A stretch of 15,793 nt of DNA from CAYGVT01 sp964353355 (GCA_964353355.1 CAYGVT010000040.1:1-15793), one strand, 5' to 3'; shown: positions 7,479 through 15,047, numbered from the stretch's first letter. Made by a program: numbers and translations. The notes: generated by a model from the letters alone, not told the origin.

Positions 7479-10400
7479 CTACGAGAAGTCGTCGAGGTCC
7501 ATATACGCCCGGTGAGTGCTGCAGTAGGCGTGCGTATTGACGGCGCCTGTCTTCATGACGCAGTTGTTGTCCGTGCAGTACACCTCGTCCCCGCCGCTAT
7601 CCGTTATCAATATCTGGATCGCATGCCCCAGCTCGTGCATGAACGTCTTGTGCTCGTCAGGCGTCTCGTCGTTGAAGACGTAGAACGCCCCGTAGAAATC
7701 ATAGTACCCATAGCAATCGTTGGAGACCTGGCTCGCCCACACGCAGTACCGGTACACCGAGGTGTGCGGGACCGAGCTGCCCCAGGCGTACCTGCCCCAC
7801 CATTGGTACCCCGTGTCGAGCTCGGCGTCGCCGTCGCCGGCCTCTGTGCGTATCCCGTCGTCGCTCATGTCGTGCTCCTCGCCCCAGCGTATCTCGTGCA
7901 TTTCCTGGGAGTCGAACGTGATCGTGGCGATCTTCGGGATCTCCTCGTCCAGGTCTATCCAGAGCACGATGCCGAGGTCGAGGAAGTAGTCCCTCGTGTT
8001 GGCGAGCGTGCTGGAGTCCGGGTCCTCATCGGTCATCCAGTCGACCTCGAGGAAGACCTCCGGGACGCTGGGGATGCCGTTGAACCTGGCCTCCTCGGTG
8101 ATGTCGACGCCGTCCTTGTCGAAGTCCGTGTCGTCGTCGTCCTTGTTGGAGTACGTCTCGCCGCCCGCGTCGAGGAGCTCGATGTAGTCCCATCCGACGT
8201 TGAGGTCCTTGTTCGAGCTCGCCCTGTCCTCCTTCTTGAACAGGAGCTTCACCTCGTGGTCGCCGGTCTCCATGAAGTTCGCTTCGACGCACCATCTCTC
8301 CCAGCTCTGGGAGGACGTCTTGATCTTCATCAGCGTCTGTCCGTCCACCTGGACGCCGGTGGTCGTGGTTCCCTTGTTGTCGAGGCATCGGAGGTTCACG
8401 TAGACGCGGTACCGGCCGGCCGGGACGCGGTAGTTGAAGGCCACCCAGTCCTGATTGCTGTCATGGCACGCCTTGATGTAAGCCCCACCGCTGGCTGACG
8501 CATCGACCTGCGTGCCGTGCATGCCATTCTGGCTCGTAGGGTTCTCCGCCTCGTACCTCACCCTGCAGTTGGACCCGTCCTCCTCGAAGTCGGCCAGGCT
8601 GTCCGCGGTGCTCGTCGCCGCGACGTCCTCGTCGTTGCCTACGACCAGGTCGTCCCACAGGATCTCCCAGGCGTCGTCATGGGTGCCAGAGGCCTCCAGG
8701 ATGAGCTGGACCCTGACGAACGCCACGTTCAACCACCTGTTCTGGACGCCCCTCATCGCCGTGTAGTCGAGGTGCAGGCTCCGGTCGAACGGTTGCCAGA
8801 CCTGCATCTTGGAGTGGTCGATGTGGTCGAGCACCTTCAGGTTGTTCCCGCACTGCCAGCAGTGGGAGTGGGCGTTGCGGTGGTAGGCCCCCGTGGCGTC
8901 CCCCCGGTCCCCGGCCAGGATGTAGCCATAGCCCGCCTGGCCATTGTTGTCGGTGACCTCGGCGTGGTTGACGTCGTAGACCCTGACGACCACCATGATA
9001 CGCCCGTTGTTCCACGACTGCGGGAAGTCGCCCTTGTCCAGCACGCCGAAGGCGAGCACCTTCCAGCTCACCTTGACGACGGGGCCGGTGTCCCCCCAGG
9101 GGATGAACGGGGATGTGGCGGTGAGCGTGGCATAGTCTTGGCTCACCATCCCGCCACCGCTGATCATTTGCAGTACCATATTGTTGACGTACCCGTTCGA
9201 GATGGTCGGTCCGTTGGGGGGAGGCCCGCCCACGCTGTTCGTGAACGTCCACTCCCCAAGCCCCTGGTCCATCCTCGACGCGTAGACCATCTTCACCGTC
9301 TTTGCGTCATAGTACGAGTCCGTATCGTGGTCGTGGATCTTGATGGTGCAGCTCGAGGAGTACGTCGGGACTGTGCACGTCACCGTCTTCAATCCAGACC
9401 CGGATACGTACGTGGAGAACTGCTCACTTGTCGAGGTGAGGATATGCACATTGGATAGGGAGCTCGGGGTTATGTAGTACTGGAAGGTGACGGTCTCCTG
9501 GGAGATTAGATAGGTTGGTGGTTCGATGAACCGCGTCACGGGGTCATGCCACTCGATGTAGAGGTACGGCCGCTTGGAGGCGTCGGAGTACTCGGACGAG
9601 AAGAGGAAGGGCCATGGGGAGGCGTTGGGGTTCGACTTCCTGCAGATGTAGAACCCATAGGGGCTGTCGACCTGGTCCGTCCACCGCTGGACGGAGGTCT
9701 TGACGTTGAACGACCTCCATGTGCCGGCCCCGTTCCATGTCACGGTCTCGATGGGCTTCATCTTCCGGGAGGGCTGGTTGCTGTACTTGATCTTCGTCTC
9801 GTCCCACGGGTTCAGGACATCGTATATCCCCCATACCGAGTTCGACTGGAGGTTGGTGTTCATCTGGTACACCTTCAAGGTGGCGACGTCGATGAGGGAG
9901 TACTTGGACATCCCGCTTTGCGTCATCACGCTATCGTACCCCTGGAACCCGACGTACGATGCAACGCGTTGAGTGTCCCCATAGTTCGCCATGAGGTAAC
10001 CGCTGTTCCCAAAATTGCTATTCATGTCGTCGAGCACCATGGCGTCTTGGGCAGCGACCGGCGAAATCGACCTGATCGGGATGGACATGTAGCACGATGC
10101 CTGGTCGGTCCCGTTGTAGGTGTTGTTGTATGGGATGAGGAATCCAAGGTGGTAGTAGTCCCCGATGAGAGTGATGGTCCTTGACATGTTCCACATGTCC
10201 ACGACGGAATCGTTCGTGACCAACGAGGGAGGGCCTATCTCCCATGAATCGCTCCAATCATTGCCCGTGACGTACATGCATCCCATCGCGGACCCGTTGG
10301 TATCGTTGGCATCCACGAAGTAGTCGAGGCCTTCGTCGTAGTTGAAGGTCAGGTCCATGGATATGTTGATGAGGAGCTCATCCTTGTTCTCGCCAGTGGA

Positions 10401-10958
10401 GTTGACGACGTCCCTGAGGCAAAAAATGTCATAGGTGCACTTGCTCGGTGAGATGCTGTAGGCCTCGTACGCGAACGCCTCGGCGTCGCGCACGGTCATC
10501 TCGTTCTCCACCACGGTTGTGGTCGCCGTCACATAGTTGATGGAGTCGACCAATACATGGTCGCTATCCTCGAGCCGTATCGTCGTGGAAAGGATGTCGA
10601 GCGTGTCGTTCGCTCCTGCCATATTGATGAGGTAGTTGTCGTACGCCTTGAGGAAGTTGTAGTCGAGCAGGCTGGTGTCAGCGGAGTAATGGTTCGGGCT
10701 TATCATGGAGATGTTCGTGTCAATCCGGTCCCATTCCTGGCTCGTTGTGTTGAAGAAGTTCGTCGGCGATGGATAGAGCTTGATCGCCTTGGCGCCGCTC
10801 TGGTGGATGTACGCGTCCACAAAGACCGAATCGTTCCCTGGATCGCGTTCCCAGCCCGGGTCGCCCTCATCCGCGGATGCGGGGACCAGCACGACCGCAG
10901 AGCTGGCAATCATCAGCAGGACGCACGCGATCGAGAAGACCTTCCCTCTATCATCCAT
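7479..10958 (-). CDS. Large secreted multidomain protein with HELGH metallopeptidase-like C terminus
   Basis: The 1159-residue protein has a Sec signal peptide: M-D-D-R-G-K, a hydrophobic core at ~7-25, and A-S-A cleavage near 29. A beta-rich N-terminal region full of N-x-T/S sites follows. A DNRLRE-like beta-sandwich lies at ~300-468, with D-A-M-V-L-D-D...N-x-G-N-S-G-Y, a W-D-E-T-K-I-K-Y-S-N-Q-P centre and a Y-L-Y-I-E-W end. A second sandwich lies near 560-785 and a carbohydrate-binding-like module at ~804-931 (Y-E-A-E-N start, W-D-Y-I-E-L-L end). A thrombospondin-3-like calcium loop follows near 940-955 (D-x-D-K-D-G-V-D). The C terminus has H-E-L-G-H at 1108-1112, then C-x4-C-V-M, reminiscent of archaemetzincins, although the usual third His position is not filled. 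No membrane anchor is seen. ATG 10958 is preferred over an in-frame TTG at 10970 because GGTGGT lies just before it. Confidence 0.75.
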   Translation of the reverse strand: MDDRGKVFSIACVLLMIASSAVVLVPASADEGDPGWERDPGNDSVFVDAYIHQSGAKAIKLYPSPTNFFNTTSQEWDRIDTNISMISPNHYSADTSLLDYNFLKAYDNYLINMAGANDTLDILSTTIRLEDSDHVLVDSINYVTATTTVVENEMTVRDAEAFAYEAYSISPSKCTYDIFCLRDVVNSTGENKDELLINISMDLTFNYDEGLDYFVDANDTNGSAMGCMYVTGNDWSDSWEIGPPSLVTNDSVVDMWNMSRTITLIGDYYHLGFLIPYNNTYNGTDQASCYMSIPIRSISPVAAQDAMVLDDMNSNFGNSGYLMANYGDTQRVASYVGFQGYDSVMTQSGMSKYSLIDVATLKVYQMNTNLQSNSVWGIYDVLNPWDETKIKYSNQPSRKMKPIETVTWNGAGTWRSFNVKTSVQRWTDQVDSPYGFYICRKSNPNASPWPFLFSSEYSDASKRPYLYIEWHDPVTRFIEPPTYLISQETVTFQYYITPSSLSNVHILTSTSEQFSTYVSGSGLKTVTCTVPTYSSSCTIKIHDHDTDSYYDAKTVKMVYASRMDQGLGEWTFTNSVGGPPPNGPTISNGYVNNMVLQMISGGGMVSQDYATLTATSPFIPWGDTGPVVKVSWKVLAFGVLDKGDFPQSWNNGRIMVVVRVYDVNHAEVTDNNGQAGYGYILAGDRGDATGAYHRNAHSHCWQCGNNLKVLDHIDHSKMQVWQPFDRSLHLDYTAMRGVQNRWLNVAFVRVQLILEASGTHDDAWEILWDDLVVGNDEDVAATSTADSLADFEEDGSNCRVRYEAENPTSQNGMHGTQVDASASGGAYIKACHDSNQDWVAFNYRVPAGRYRVYVNLRCLDNKGTTTTGVQVDGQTLMKIKTSSQSWERWCVEANFMETGDHEVKLLFKKEDRASSNKDLNVGWDYIELLDAGGETYSNKDDDDTDFDKDGVDITEEARFNGIPSVPEVFLEVDWMTDEDPDSSTLANTRDYFLDLGIVLWIDLDEEIPKIATITFDSQEMHEIRWGEEHDMSDDGIRTEAGDGDAELDTGYQWWGRYAWGSSVPHTSVYRYCVWASQVSNDCYGYYDFYGAFYVFNDETPDEHKTFMHELGHAIQILITDSGGDEVYCTDNNCVMKTGAVNTHAYCSTHRAYMDLDDFS

Positions 10959-10987
10959 GAAACCACCCAAGGACCAATCCCCGAGCC

Positions 10988-11003
10988 GTCATATATATAT
11001 TTG
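10988..11003 (-). promoter_or_regulatory. TATA box of the secreted multidomain protein gene
   Basis: The minus strand reads AAATATATATATGAC in a GC-rich setting. Its centre (about 10997) is ~39 bp before the ATG at 10958, so with the usual ~26 bp spacing the transcript would start near 10970 and carry a short leader containing GGTGGT. Confidence 0.7.
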
Positions 11004-11248
11004 GTGACCGAGGCGCGATGGGAGTCCCAGCGGACGCTCCAGGGGCTATCGTCCGGGCCAACGGGCGTCGGGTCCATGCGAGATGGATGACGCGAGAGCG
11101 CAGGGCCCGGAGCAGGGCCTCGGGGCAGAGGGGCCGCCCTCCGTCTGGCCCTGCGCCCGCGGCGATGCCCATGCGGATGATTTCTTGCGCAGGCCCCTAT
11201 GTGACCTTCCGTGATAGCTTCCGCCCCGCGCCTCGTACCGTTCTACCA
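11004..11248. other. Intergenic GC-rich DNA without a recognisable gene
   Basis: This lies between the TATA box of the minus-strand secreted protein and the repeats before the IS630-like gene. Short open frames exist on both strands but have Arg/Pro/Gly-rich chance composition, no ribosome site and no recognisable motif. No tRNA or terminator was seen. Confidence 0.5.
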
Positions 11249-11347
11249 AAAGAACGTTGACATTTGCCTGAAAGAACCTTCACATTAGCATGGTGTTCGC
11301 CCGCAACCATGTGAAAGATATTTGTATATGGAAGGGAATTCTCACAT
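11249..11347 (+). promoter_or_regulatory. Operator-like repeats and TATA-like element before the IS630-like gene
   Basis: A 19-bp direct repeat with 16 matches (AAAGAACnTTnACATTnGC) occurs at 11249-11267 and 11271-11289, a 22-bp period, i.e. about two helical turns. The core TTCACAT recurs inverted as ATGTGAA at 11309-11315 and again as TCTCACAT at 11340-11347, across the start codon. An AT-rich GATATTTGTATAT (11317-11329) could be the TATA box. The even phasing suggests a dimeric or tandem DNA-binding protein, possibly the HTH protein encoded just downstream. Confidence 0.5.
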
Positions 11348-12362
11348 GATGCGGGAATTGTTCCCATTGGTTCTATCCATCAGAGACAAGGGCCAACTCA
11401 TGGCCTGGTCTCATTCTGACCATCCGGTTGGGTCGCTGGTGAGGAACTCCGACATCATACTCAGGCTTGCCGATGGACGTCACGTCAACGAAGTGGCCAA
11501 GGAGCAAAGGCTGTCCCGTCAAACCGTCTCGAAGGTCCGCCGGCAGTTCCTCATCTTCGGGCTGGACGGGATAGAGAGGTGCGCTCCCCGGCTCGGCCGG
11601 AAGCCCACGATCAAGGGGGGGAGGGCCGACACGGTCCTCCAGATAGCCCTGTCCGAGGTGCCTCCCAAGGGATGCCGCTGGACCGGTCAGCAGCTCGCCA
11701 CGCGATGCGAGCTCCCCTACCAGACCGTCCACAGGTTCCTCAAGCGGAACAGGGTCTCCCTGGGGGACCCTCGCACCATCCGGGAGGCAACCAAGAAGCC
11801 AAGGGCCCAAGTCGTGGGCATCGCGGGCCTGTTCCTCAGCTCCTCCATCTGTGTCATGGCCCTCTCGTGCAGGCCTAGGAACAGCCCGTCCATCATCGCT
11901 CAGACATCGACCACCATGGGGTTCGGCAGTGAAATCACCTCTGCCCTGTTCTCAAGGGAATCGGAGAGGCTGCTCGCGCATCTCCATGGGATCCATGGGA
12001 TGCTCTTAGGGATGTGCCAGAGGAGGACCGATTACACGGACGTCCTGATGTTCATGGACATCCTGAACGACAGAAAGCACCCGCAAAGGGAGGTCGTTCT
12101 CGTCACGAACCCCATCGACCCCTTCGCCGCGTACAGGCTCTCTCGGTGGCTGTTGAGCCATCCGTCCATCCACTACGCCAACATGCCGAGCGACGAGAGA
12201 TGGACATCAAGGCTCAGGGCGCATCTCGAGTCCGTCAGCGAGGGGGACAGACGGAAGGTTGCCTACGAGCTAGAGCACCTGAACATGGAGCTCGACGAAT
12301 GGCTCGACGGCCCGCGTAAGAGCCTGGGCGTGTTCGCCTCGGTGGGCAACTTCCCAAGGTGA
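11346..12362 (+). CDS. IS630-like transposase homologue lacking all DDE catalytic residues
   Basis: The 338-residue ORF follows IS630/Tc1 architecture throughout. It has an N-terminal HTH of the L-A-D-G-R...V-A-K-E-Q-R-L-S-R-Q-T-V-S type (35-70) ending in G-L-D-G-I and L-G-R-K-P, a second HTH (112-135, W-T-G-Q-Q-L-A...Y-Q-T-V-H-R-F-L-K-R), then the RNase H-like region. Here the first D-E of the V-D-E-K motif is replaced by S174-C175. The second Asp (L-V-T-D-N-Y in the family) is N255-P256. The Glu of S-W-L-N-Q-V-E is R291, although W286 and the flanking pattern (W-L-L-S-H-P, then M-P-S) survive. There are no frameshifts or stops. I infer a domesticated DNA-binding protein or repressor rather than a decaying transposase. 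ATG 11346 follows GGAAGGGA; ATG 11328 and 11349 are alternatives. No terminal repeats flank it. Confidence 0.7.
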   Translation: MMRELFPLVLSIRDKGQLMAWSHSDHPVGSLVRNSDIILRLADGRHVNEVAKEQRLSRQTVSKVRRQFLIFGLDGIERCAPRLGRKPTIKGGRADTVLQIALSEVPPKGCRWTGQQLATRCELPYQTVHRFLKRNRVSLGDPRTIREATKKPRAQVVGIAGLFLSSSICVMALSCRPRNSPSIIAQTSTTMGFGSEITSALFSRESERLLAHLHGIHGMLLGMCQRRTDYTDVLMFMDILNDRKHPQREVVLVTNPIDPFAAYRLSRWLLSHPSIHYANMPSDERWTSRLRAHLESVSEGDRRKVAYELEHLNMELDEWLDGPRKSLGVFASVGNFPR

Positions 12363-12454
12363 CCTGAGAGGTCGGGGCGACCAGGCCGGATGCGAAAATC
12401 CGTTCCGCCCGTTGTGTCCCTCTTCGTCCACGGCGAGGGACGTCCTCTGCCGCC

Positions 12455-12715
12455 CGCCGTCCCCTCTTCTCCCCCCTCCGCCCCAGCATCGCCCACCTCG
12501 CCGCCACCGCGCCGGCCACCACCGCCGCGACCAGCCCGACCTCGGGCCAGGTCGCCCCGTTCCTCACCTCGACCTCCTCCGCCCTCGCGTTCCCGGCGTT
12601 GTCCATCGCCTCGACCGTGATGCGGTCCCTCCCCCTCCAGCATCTCCCATGGACGGCCGATGCCGTCTTCAATCTGGAATGCCATCCTTCAGGCCGTGAC
12701 CGGGTCGTTCACGGT
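12455..12715 (-). pseudogene. Decayed remnant of a surface protein: Ig-like repeat and membrane anchor, copy 2
   Basis: Read on the minus strand, pieces in different frames line up with the fragment at 2747-3061: T-V-N-D-P-V-T-A, G-M-A-F-Q-I-E-D-G, then R-D-R-I-T-V-E-A-M-D-N-A-G-N, then G-A-T-W-P-E-V-G-L-V and an Ala/Val-rich transmembrane segment followed by a basic tail (R-R-G-E-K-R). At least two frameshifts separate these pieces, and no start or body of the protein remains. This copy keeps the basic tail that copy 1 has lost. DNA from 12497 to about 12625 is closely similar to 2748-2880. It fills most of the 380-bp gap between the IS630-like gene and HNH-like copy 2. Confidence 0.55.
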
Positions 12716-13080
12716 ATCCAACTGGTCCCGGAGCCAGCAGCCATGAGATGCTTCGCCTGCGGCCGCGAGACCCCTCCCCGGCAGCGCTACTGCTCCCGCT
12801 GCCGCTTCTTCGTCGTGGGCCGCAAGGAGCAGCTCAAGCGCCGCGCGGCCATGCGCGAGGCCTACGACCCGGCCCTCGACGCATATCGCGACCACTGGTC
12901 CGACGTCATCCTGGACGGGAGGGACAGCACCGGCCCCTTCCGCATGGGCTTTGACCACATGTACCCGGTCAGGTCCTCCAAGCTTGTCGTCTGCTCCGAC
13001 CTCTCCAACCTCATGAAGACCGAGCTCGGGCCCGAGGAGTTCCGCCTCGCCGTGGCCGAGCTCACCGCCCACCACAACGG
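12497..13080 (+). repeat. Duplicated block: surface-protein remnant plus HNH-like gene (partner at 2748-3263 and 5328-5460)
   Basis: Two long DNA stretches recur in the same order and orientation: 12497-12625 with 2748-2880, and 12743-13075 with 3060-3263 joined to 5328-5460. Over about 70 bp inside the gene (around 12817-12885 versus 3134-3202) the copies look identical. The piece between remnant and gene is longer and unrelated in copy 1. This indicates a segmental duplication, with later gene conversion or recent age, predating the intron insertion. Confidence 0.75.
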
Positions 13081-13186
13081 CAGGCCGTTCCGCAGGGACC
13101 TCATCAACTTCGAGTACTGGGACCTCAGGGCCCCCTCGCCAGGCGGCTTATCCACGTTCGGAGACCTCCTCCCCGTACCTATATAA
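12743..13186 (+). CDS. Zinc-ribbon/HNH-like protein, copy 2 (intact)
   Basis: This 147-residue cytoplasmic protein has no recognised name. The N terminus is a zinc ribbon (C3-x2-C6, C17-x2-C20), followed by a basic helix L-K-R-R-A-A-M-R-E-A-Y-D (31-42) of the kind used for DNA contact. The central F-D-H-M-Y-P-V (70-76), then S-N-L-M-K (88-92) and an A-H-H (109-111), follow the D-H...N...H order of an HNH (beta-beta-alpha metal) nuclease centre. The ordering and zinc ribbon suggest a nuclease or nuclease-derived DNA-binding protein; activity is inferred, not shown. Two relatives lie in this window: copy 1 (dead) and 15048-15686 (longer). No clear ribosome site precedes the ATG, and its stop codon lies inside the TATA box of the next gene, so it does not share that promoter. 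Confidence 0.72.
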   Translation: MRCFACGRETPPRQRYCSRCRFFVVGRKEQLKRRAAMREAYDPALDAYRDHWSDVILDGRDSTGPFRMGFDHMYPVRSSKLVVCSDLSNLMKTELGPEEFRLAVAELTAHHNGRPFRRDLINFEYWDLRAPSPGGLSTFGDLLPVPI

Positions 13187-13188
13187 GG
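13178..13188 (+). promoter_or_regulatory. TATA box for the cysteine-peptidase operon
   Basis: CCTATATAAGG is a near-ideal archaeal TATA box. Its centre lies ~36 bp before the ATG at 13219, giving a predicted transcript start within about 8 nt of that ATG. No Shine-Dalgarno precedes the ATG, which fits leaderless translation. The box overlaps the TAA stop (13184-13186) of the upstream HNH-like gene. Confidence 0.75.
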
Positions 13189-13218
13189 AAGGGCCTCCAA
13201 TCCTCGATATTGACCTCG

Positions 13219-13893
13219 ATGAAGAAGCCAGGCCTTCCTCGCGTGTCCCGACGGCCGTCCCTCCAGAAGCTCGGCCGGTCCCTCGAGGAGATAGCCCTGG
13301 ATTTCGTTCCGCAATTCACAACAGACGATTGCCTCGTCGTCAACGTCGCCGGCATCATGGCGGAGTATGGAAGGCGGAAAGGTCTCGACCTCAACCTCTC
13401 ACGCGATAGGATAAAACAGATATGCGGTTACTCGAGGGGTTTTGGCTCGCAATTGACAAGAATAGCCCCCAATCTACAGATTCACCTTAGGAACCTGCGC
13501 CTCGGTGACTATCTGGAGGCGACGGAATCACAGGGGGACCAATCGACGATAGCCCGCCTTGGTAGGCTCGTTGTCGATGAGGCCACATCATTCCCCATCG
13601 TGAGCGTGAACAGGGAATACTGGGCCGTCCAGGCCCACTCCAAGGTCAAGCCCGAGGGAGAGATGGAGCACACGCTAATCGTCCTTGATGCCACAGAAGA
13701 GGAGGTGGTCTACTACGACCCTTTCCAGAGACAGAGCGGTTCGGGGAAGGGGGCGGCCATCAACCGGATGCCGACCACCAAGTTTACATCCCTCTGGGCC
13801 AATGACTGCCTGGCACCGAAGTGGATGCTCTGGCTGGTCGAGAGGGCCAGGCTCTCGACCCTATTGCCGTTTGAGGAGGATGAAAATGCCTGA
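13219..13893 (+). CDS. C39/papain-like cysteine peptidase homologue
   Basis: The product is 224 residues from ATG 13219 (an in-frame TTG at 13210 is the alternative start). The order of motifs is that of the C39-type papain fold: Gln32 just before T-T-D-D-C, Cys38 at the head of a helix (C-L-V-V-N-V-A-G-I-M), a long helical middle, a beta strand F-P-I-V-S-V-N, then E-H-T-L-I-V-L-D (His151) and V-Y-Y-D-P-F (Asp167). Q-C-H-D would be the oxyanion and catalytic residues. Unlike bacteriocin-exporter C39 domains it is free-standing, with no ABC transporter, membrane segment or signal peptide, so it should act in the cytoplasm. It overlaps the next gene by 8 bp, implying a shared message and linked function. 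The assignment rests on motif order, and the usual C-G after the Cys is C-L here, so divergence or loss of activity is possible. Confidence 0.55.
   Translation: MKKPGLPRVSRRPSLQKLGRSLEEIALDFVPQFTTDDCLVVNVAGIMAEYGRRKGLDLNLSRDRIKQICGYSRGFGSQLTRIAPNLQIHLRNLRLGDYLEATESQGDQSTIARLGRLVVDEATSFPIVSVNREYWAVQAHSKVKPEGEMEHTLIVLDATEEEVVYYDPFQRQSGSGKGAAINRMPTTKFTSLWANDCLAPKWMLWLVERARLSTLLPFEEDENA
13873..13879 (+). promoter_or_regulatory. Shine-Dalgarno inside the peptidase gene
   Basis: GAGGAGG lies 6 nt before ATG 13886 and fixes that start over the long upstream in-frame extension and over ATG 13880, which directly abuts the site. It indicates translational coupling to the peptidase gene. Confidence 0.75.
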
Positions 13894-14839
13894 GAGCGTC
13901 ATCGTCGGACATCTCGCGCCCAAGGAGCTCGCGCCAGCCCTCCGCAGGCTCCTCGGGATCCGCGCCTACCTCAGCGGGACCGGGAGGATGGGCGGGGACG
14001 AGGTCGTCCACGCAGGCTCCATCCAGGTCGAGTTCATCGACGATGACCGGACCGACGAGAGGACCATCGCTTTCACCAAGATACCAGACCTGCTCACGCT
14101 GGTGGCAGAGCGCCGGGAGGATGGCTTCCTTCTGCGAAAACCCACCGAGGACCCCCTCGGCCGCCTCGAGCAGCGCTACAGGGGCCTCATCGTCCGTCAC
14201 GAGGACGAGGTCCTGAGGCACAGCTACAGGGGCCTCGTGAGGATCCCGGAGATAGAGCTCGCCATGCGCCCGATAGCCAACATACTGATAGGCGTGCACG
14301 AGTACGGCGAGTACGTCCCCGCCGCCCCGAGGCCGGGCGCCAAGAGCACGAGGCAGAAGCGGATCGGGAAGTACCTCCGCCTCCTTTCCGACATGGAGTT
14401 CATCGAGAGGAGGGGAATGGGATTCGTTGCGGGTAAGAGACTGCCAAGCGGGTTCGACGCGGACACGCCCTCGAAGGAGATATACGAGGAGTTCCTTGGC
14501 AGCGTCCTGCAGTCGAGCCACCAGTACCTGACCGACGCGCTCCACCTCACGATGATCAAGCCTTTCCTGCGCATAGAGAACTCGTACTACTGGCCCGCGC
14601 ACCGGGCGGGCAGGAACATCAGGATCCTGCGGGACAGGTTCAAGAGGTCCTTCCAGCAGTACTACGCGCGAGCACCGCCCGGATTCGAGAACCATCTGCA
14701 GTCGATGCTCCACAAGGGGACCCTCGTCTCCGAGGGGAGGATGGTGTCGGGTTCGGAAGAGGTCCTCGCATCCCTCCTGGAGCAGGATTTCGATGATTGG
14801 TTGGGCAAGCAGTCCAGATTATCAGCCGTCATCGCATGA
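13886..14839 (+). CDS. Uncharacterised protein with winged-helix-like segment, partner of the C39-like peptidase
   Basis: This 317-residue protein has no family I recognise. Its start overlaps the peptidase stop by 8 bp, so the two are co-translated. Residues 1-90 look alpha/beta, with an acidic loop near 52-58. Residues ~153-186 (S-T-R-Q-K-R-I-G-K-Y-L-R-L-L, then E-F-I-E-R-R-G-M-G-F-V-A-G) read like a winged helix: basic helix, recognition helix and a beta wing. The C-terminal 120 residues are helical and rich in Tyr/Trp/His (E-N-S-Y-Y-W-P-A-H near 231-239). It has no signal peptide or membrane segment. Plausible roles are a DNA-binding regulator that the peptidase cleaves or is bound by, or a two-part toxin-control or defence module. 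Neither role is shown by sequence alone. Confidence 0.6.
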   Translation: MPESVIVGHLAPKELAPALRRLLGIRAYLSGTGRMGGDEVVHAGSIQVEFIDDDRTDERTIAFTKIPDLLTLVAERREDGFLLRKPTEDPLGRLEQRYRGLIVRHEDEVLRHSYRGLVRIPEIELAMRPIANILIGVHEYGEYVPAAPRPGAKSTRQKRIGKYLRLLSDMEFIERRGMGFVAGKRLPSGFDADTPSKEIYEEFLGSVLQSSHQYLTDALHLTMIKPFLRIENSYYWPAHRAGRNIRILRDRFKRSFQQYYARAPPGFENHLQSMLHKGTLVSEGRMVSGSEEVLASLLEQDFDDWLGKQSRLSAVIA

Positions 14840-15047
14840 TCAACGCCATCGCGCCAGAACAGGGCGACAGACCATGGCCGAGGTCCACCTCCTCCCGTTC
14901 GGATTACCCGTTGCAGCCCACGATCGCCCTGTAATGAATCGGTGTCATCAAGGAGGATGGGAGGATGCTGACCCCACATACAAAGGTCATCCCTTGCGAA
15001 GGTGCGATACCGGTTAGGATATCAACCCATCACGGAGAGTCGACGCC

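Noticed and set aside
7368..9458. Plus-strand open frames of 376 and 313 codons opposite the secreted protein gene
   Set aside because: Val/Arg/Asp-rich shadows of the real minus-strand gene, which has a signal peptide, TATA box and domain motifs.
13685..13885. N-terminal extension of the winged-helix-like protein
   Set aside because: The extension lies inside the peptidase gene in another frame and is Arg/Ser/Pro-rich; GAGGAGG places the start at 13886.
13784..14713. 309-codon minus-strand frame opposite the winged-helix-like protein gene
   Set aside because: The plus frame has a clear Shine-Dalgarno and operon overlap; the minus frame has none and reads as a shadow.
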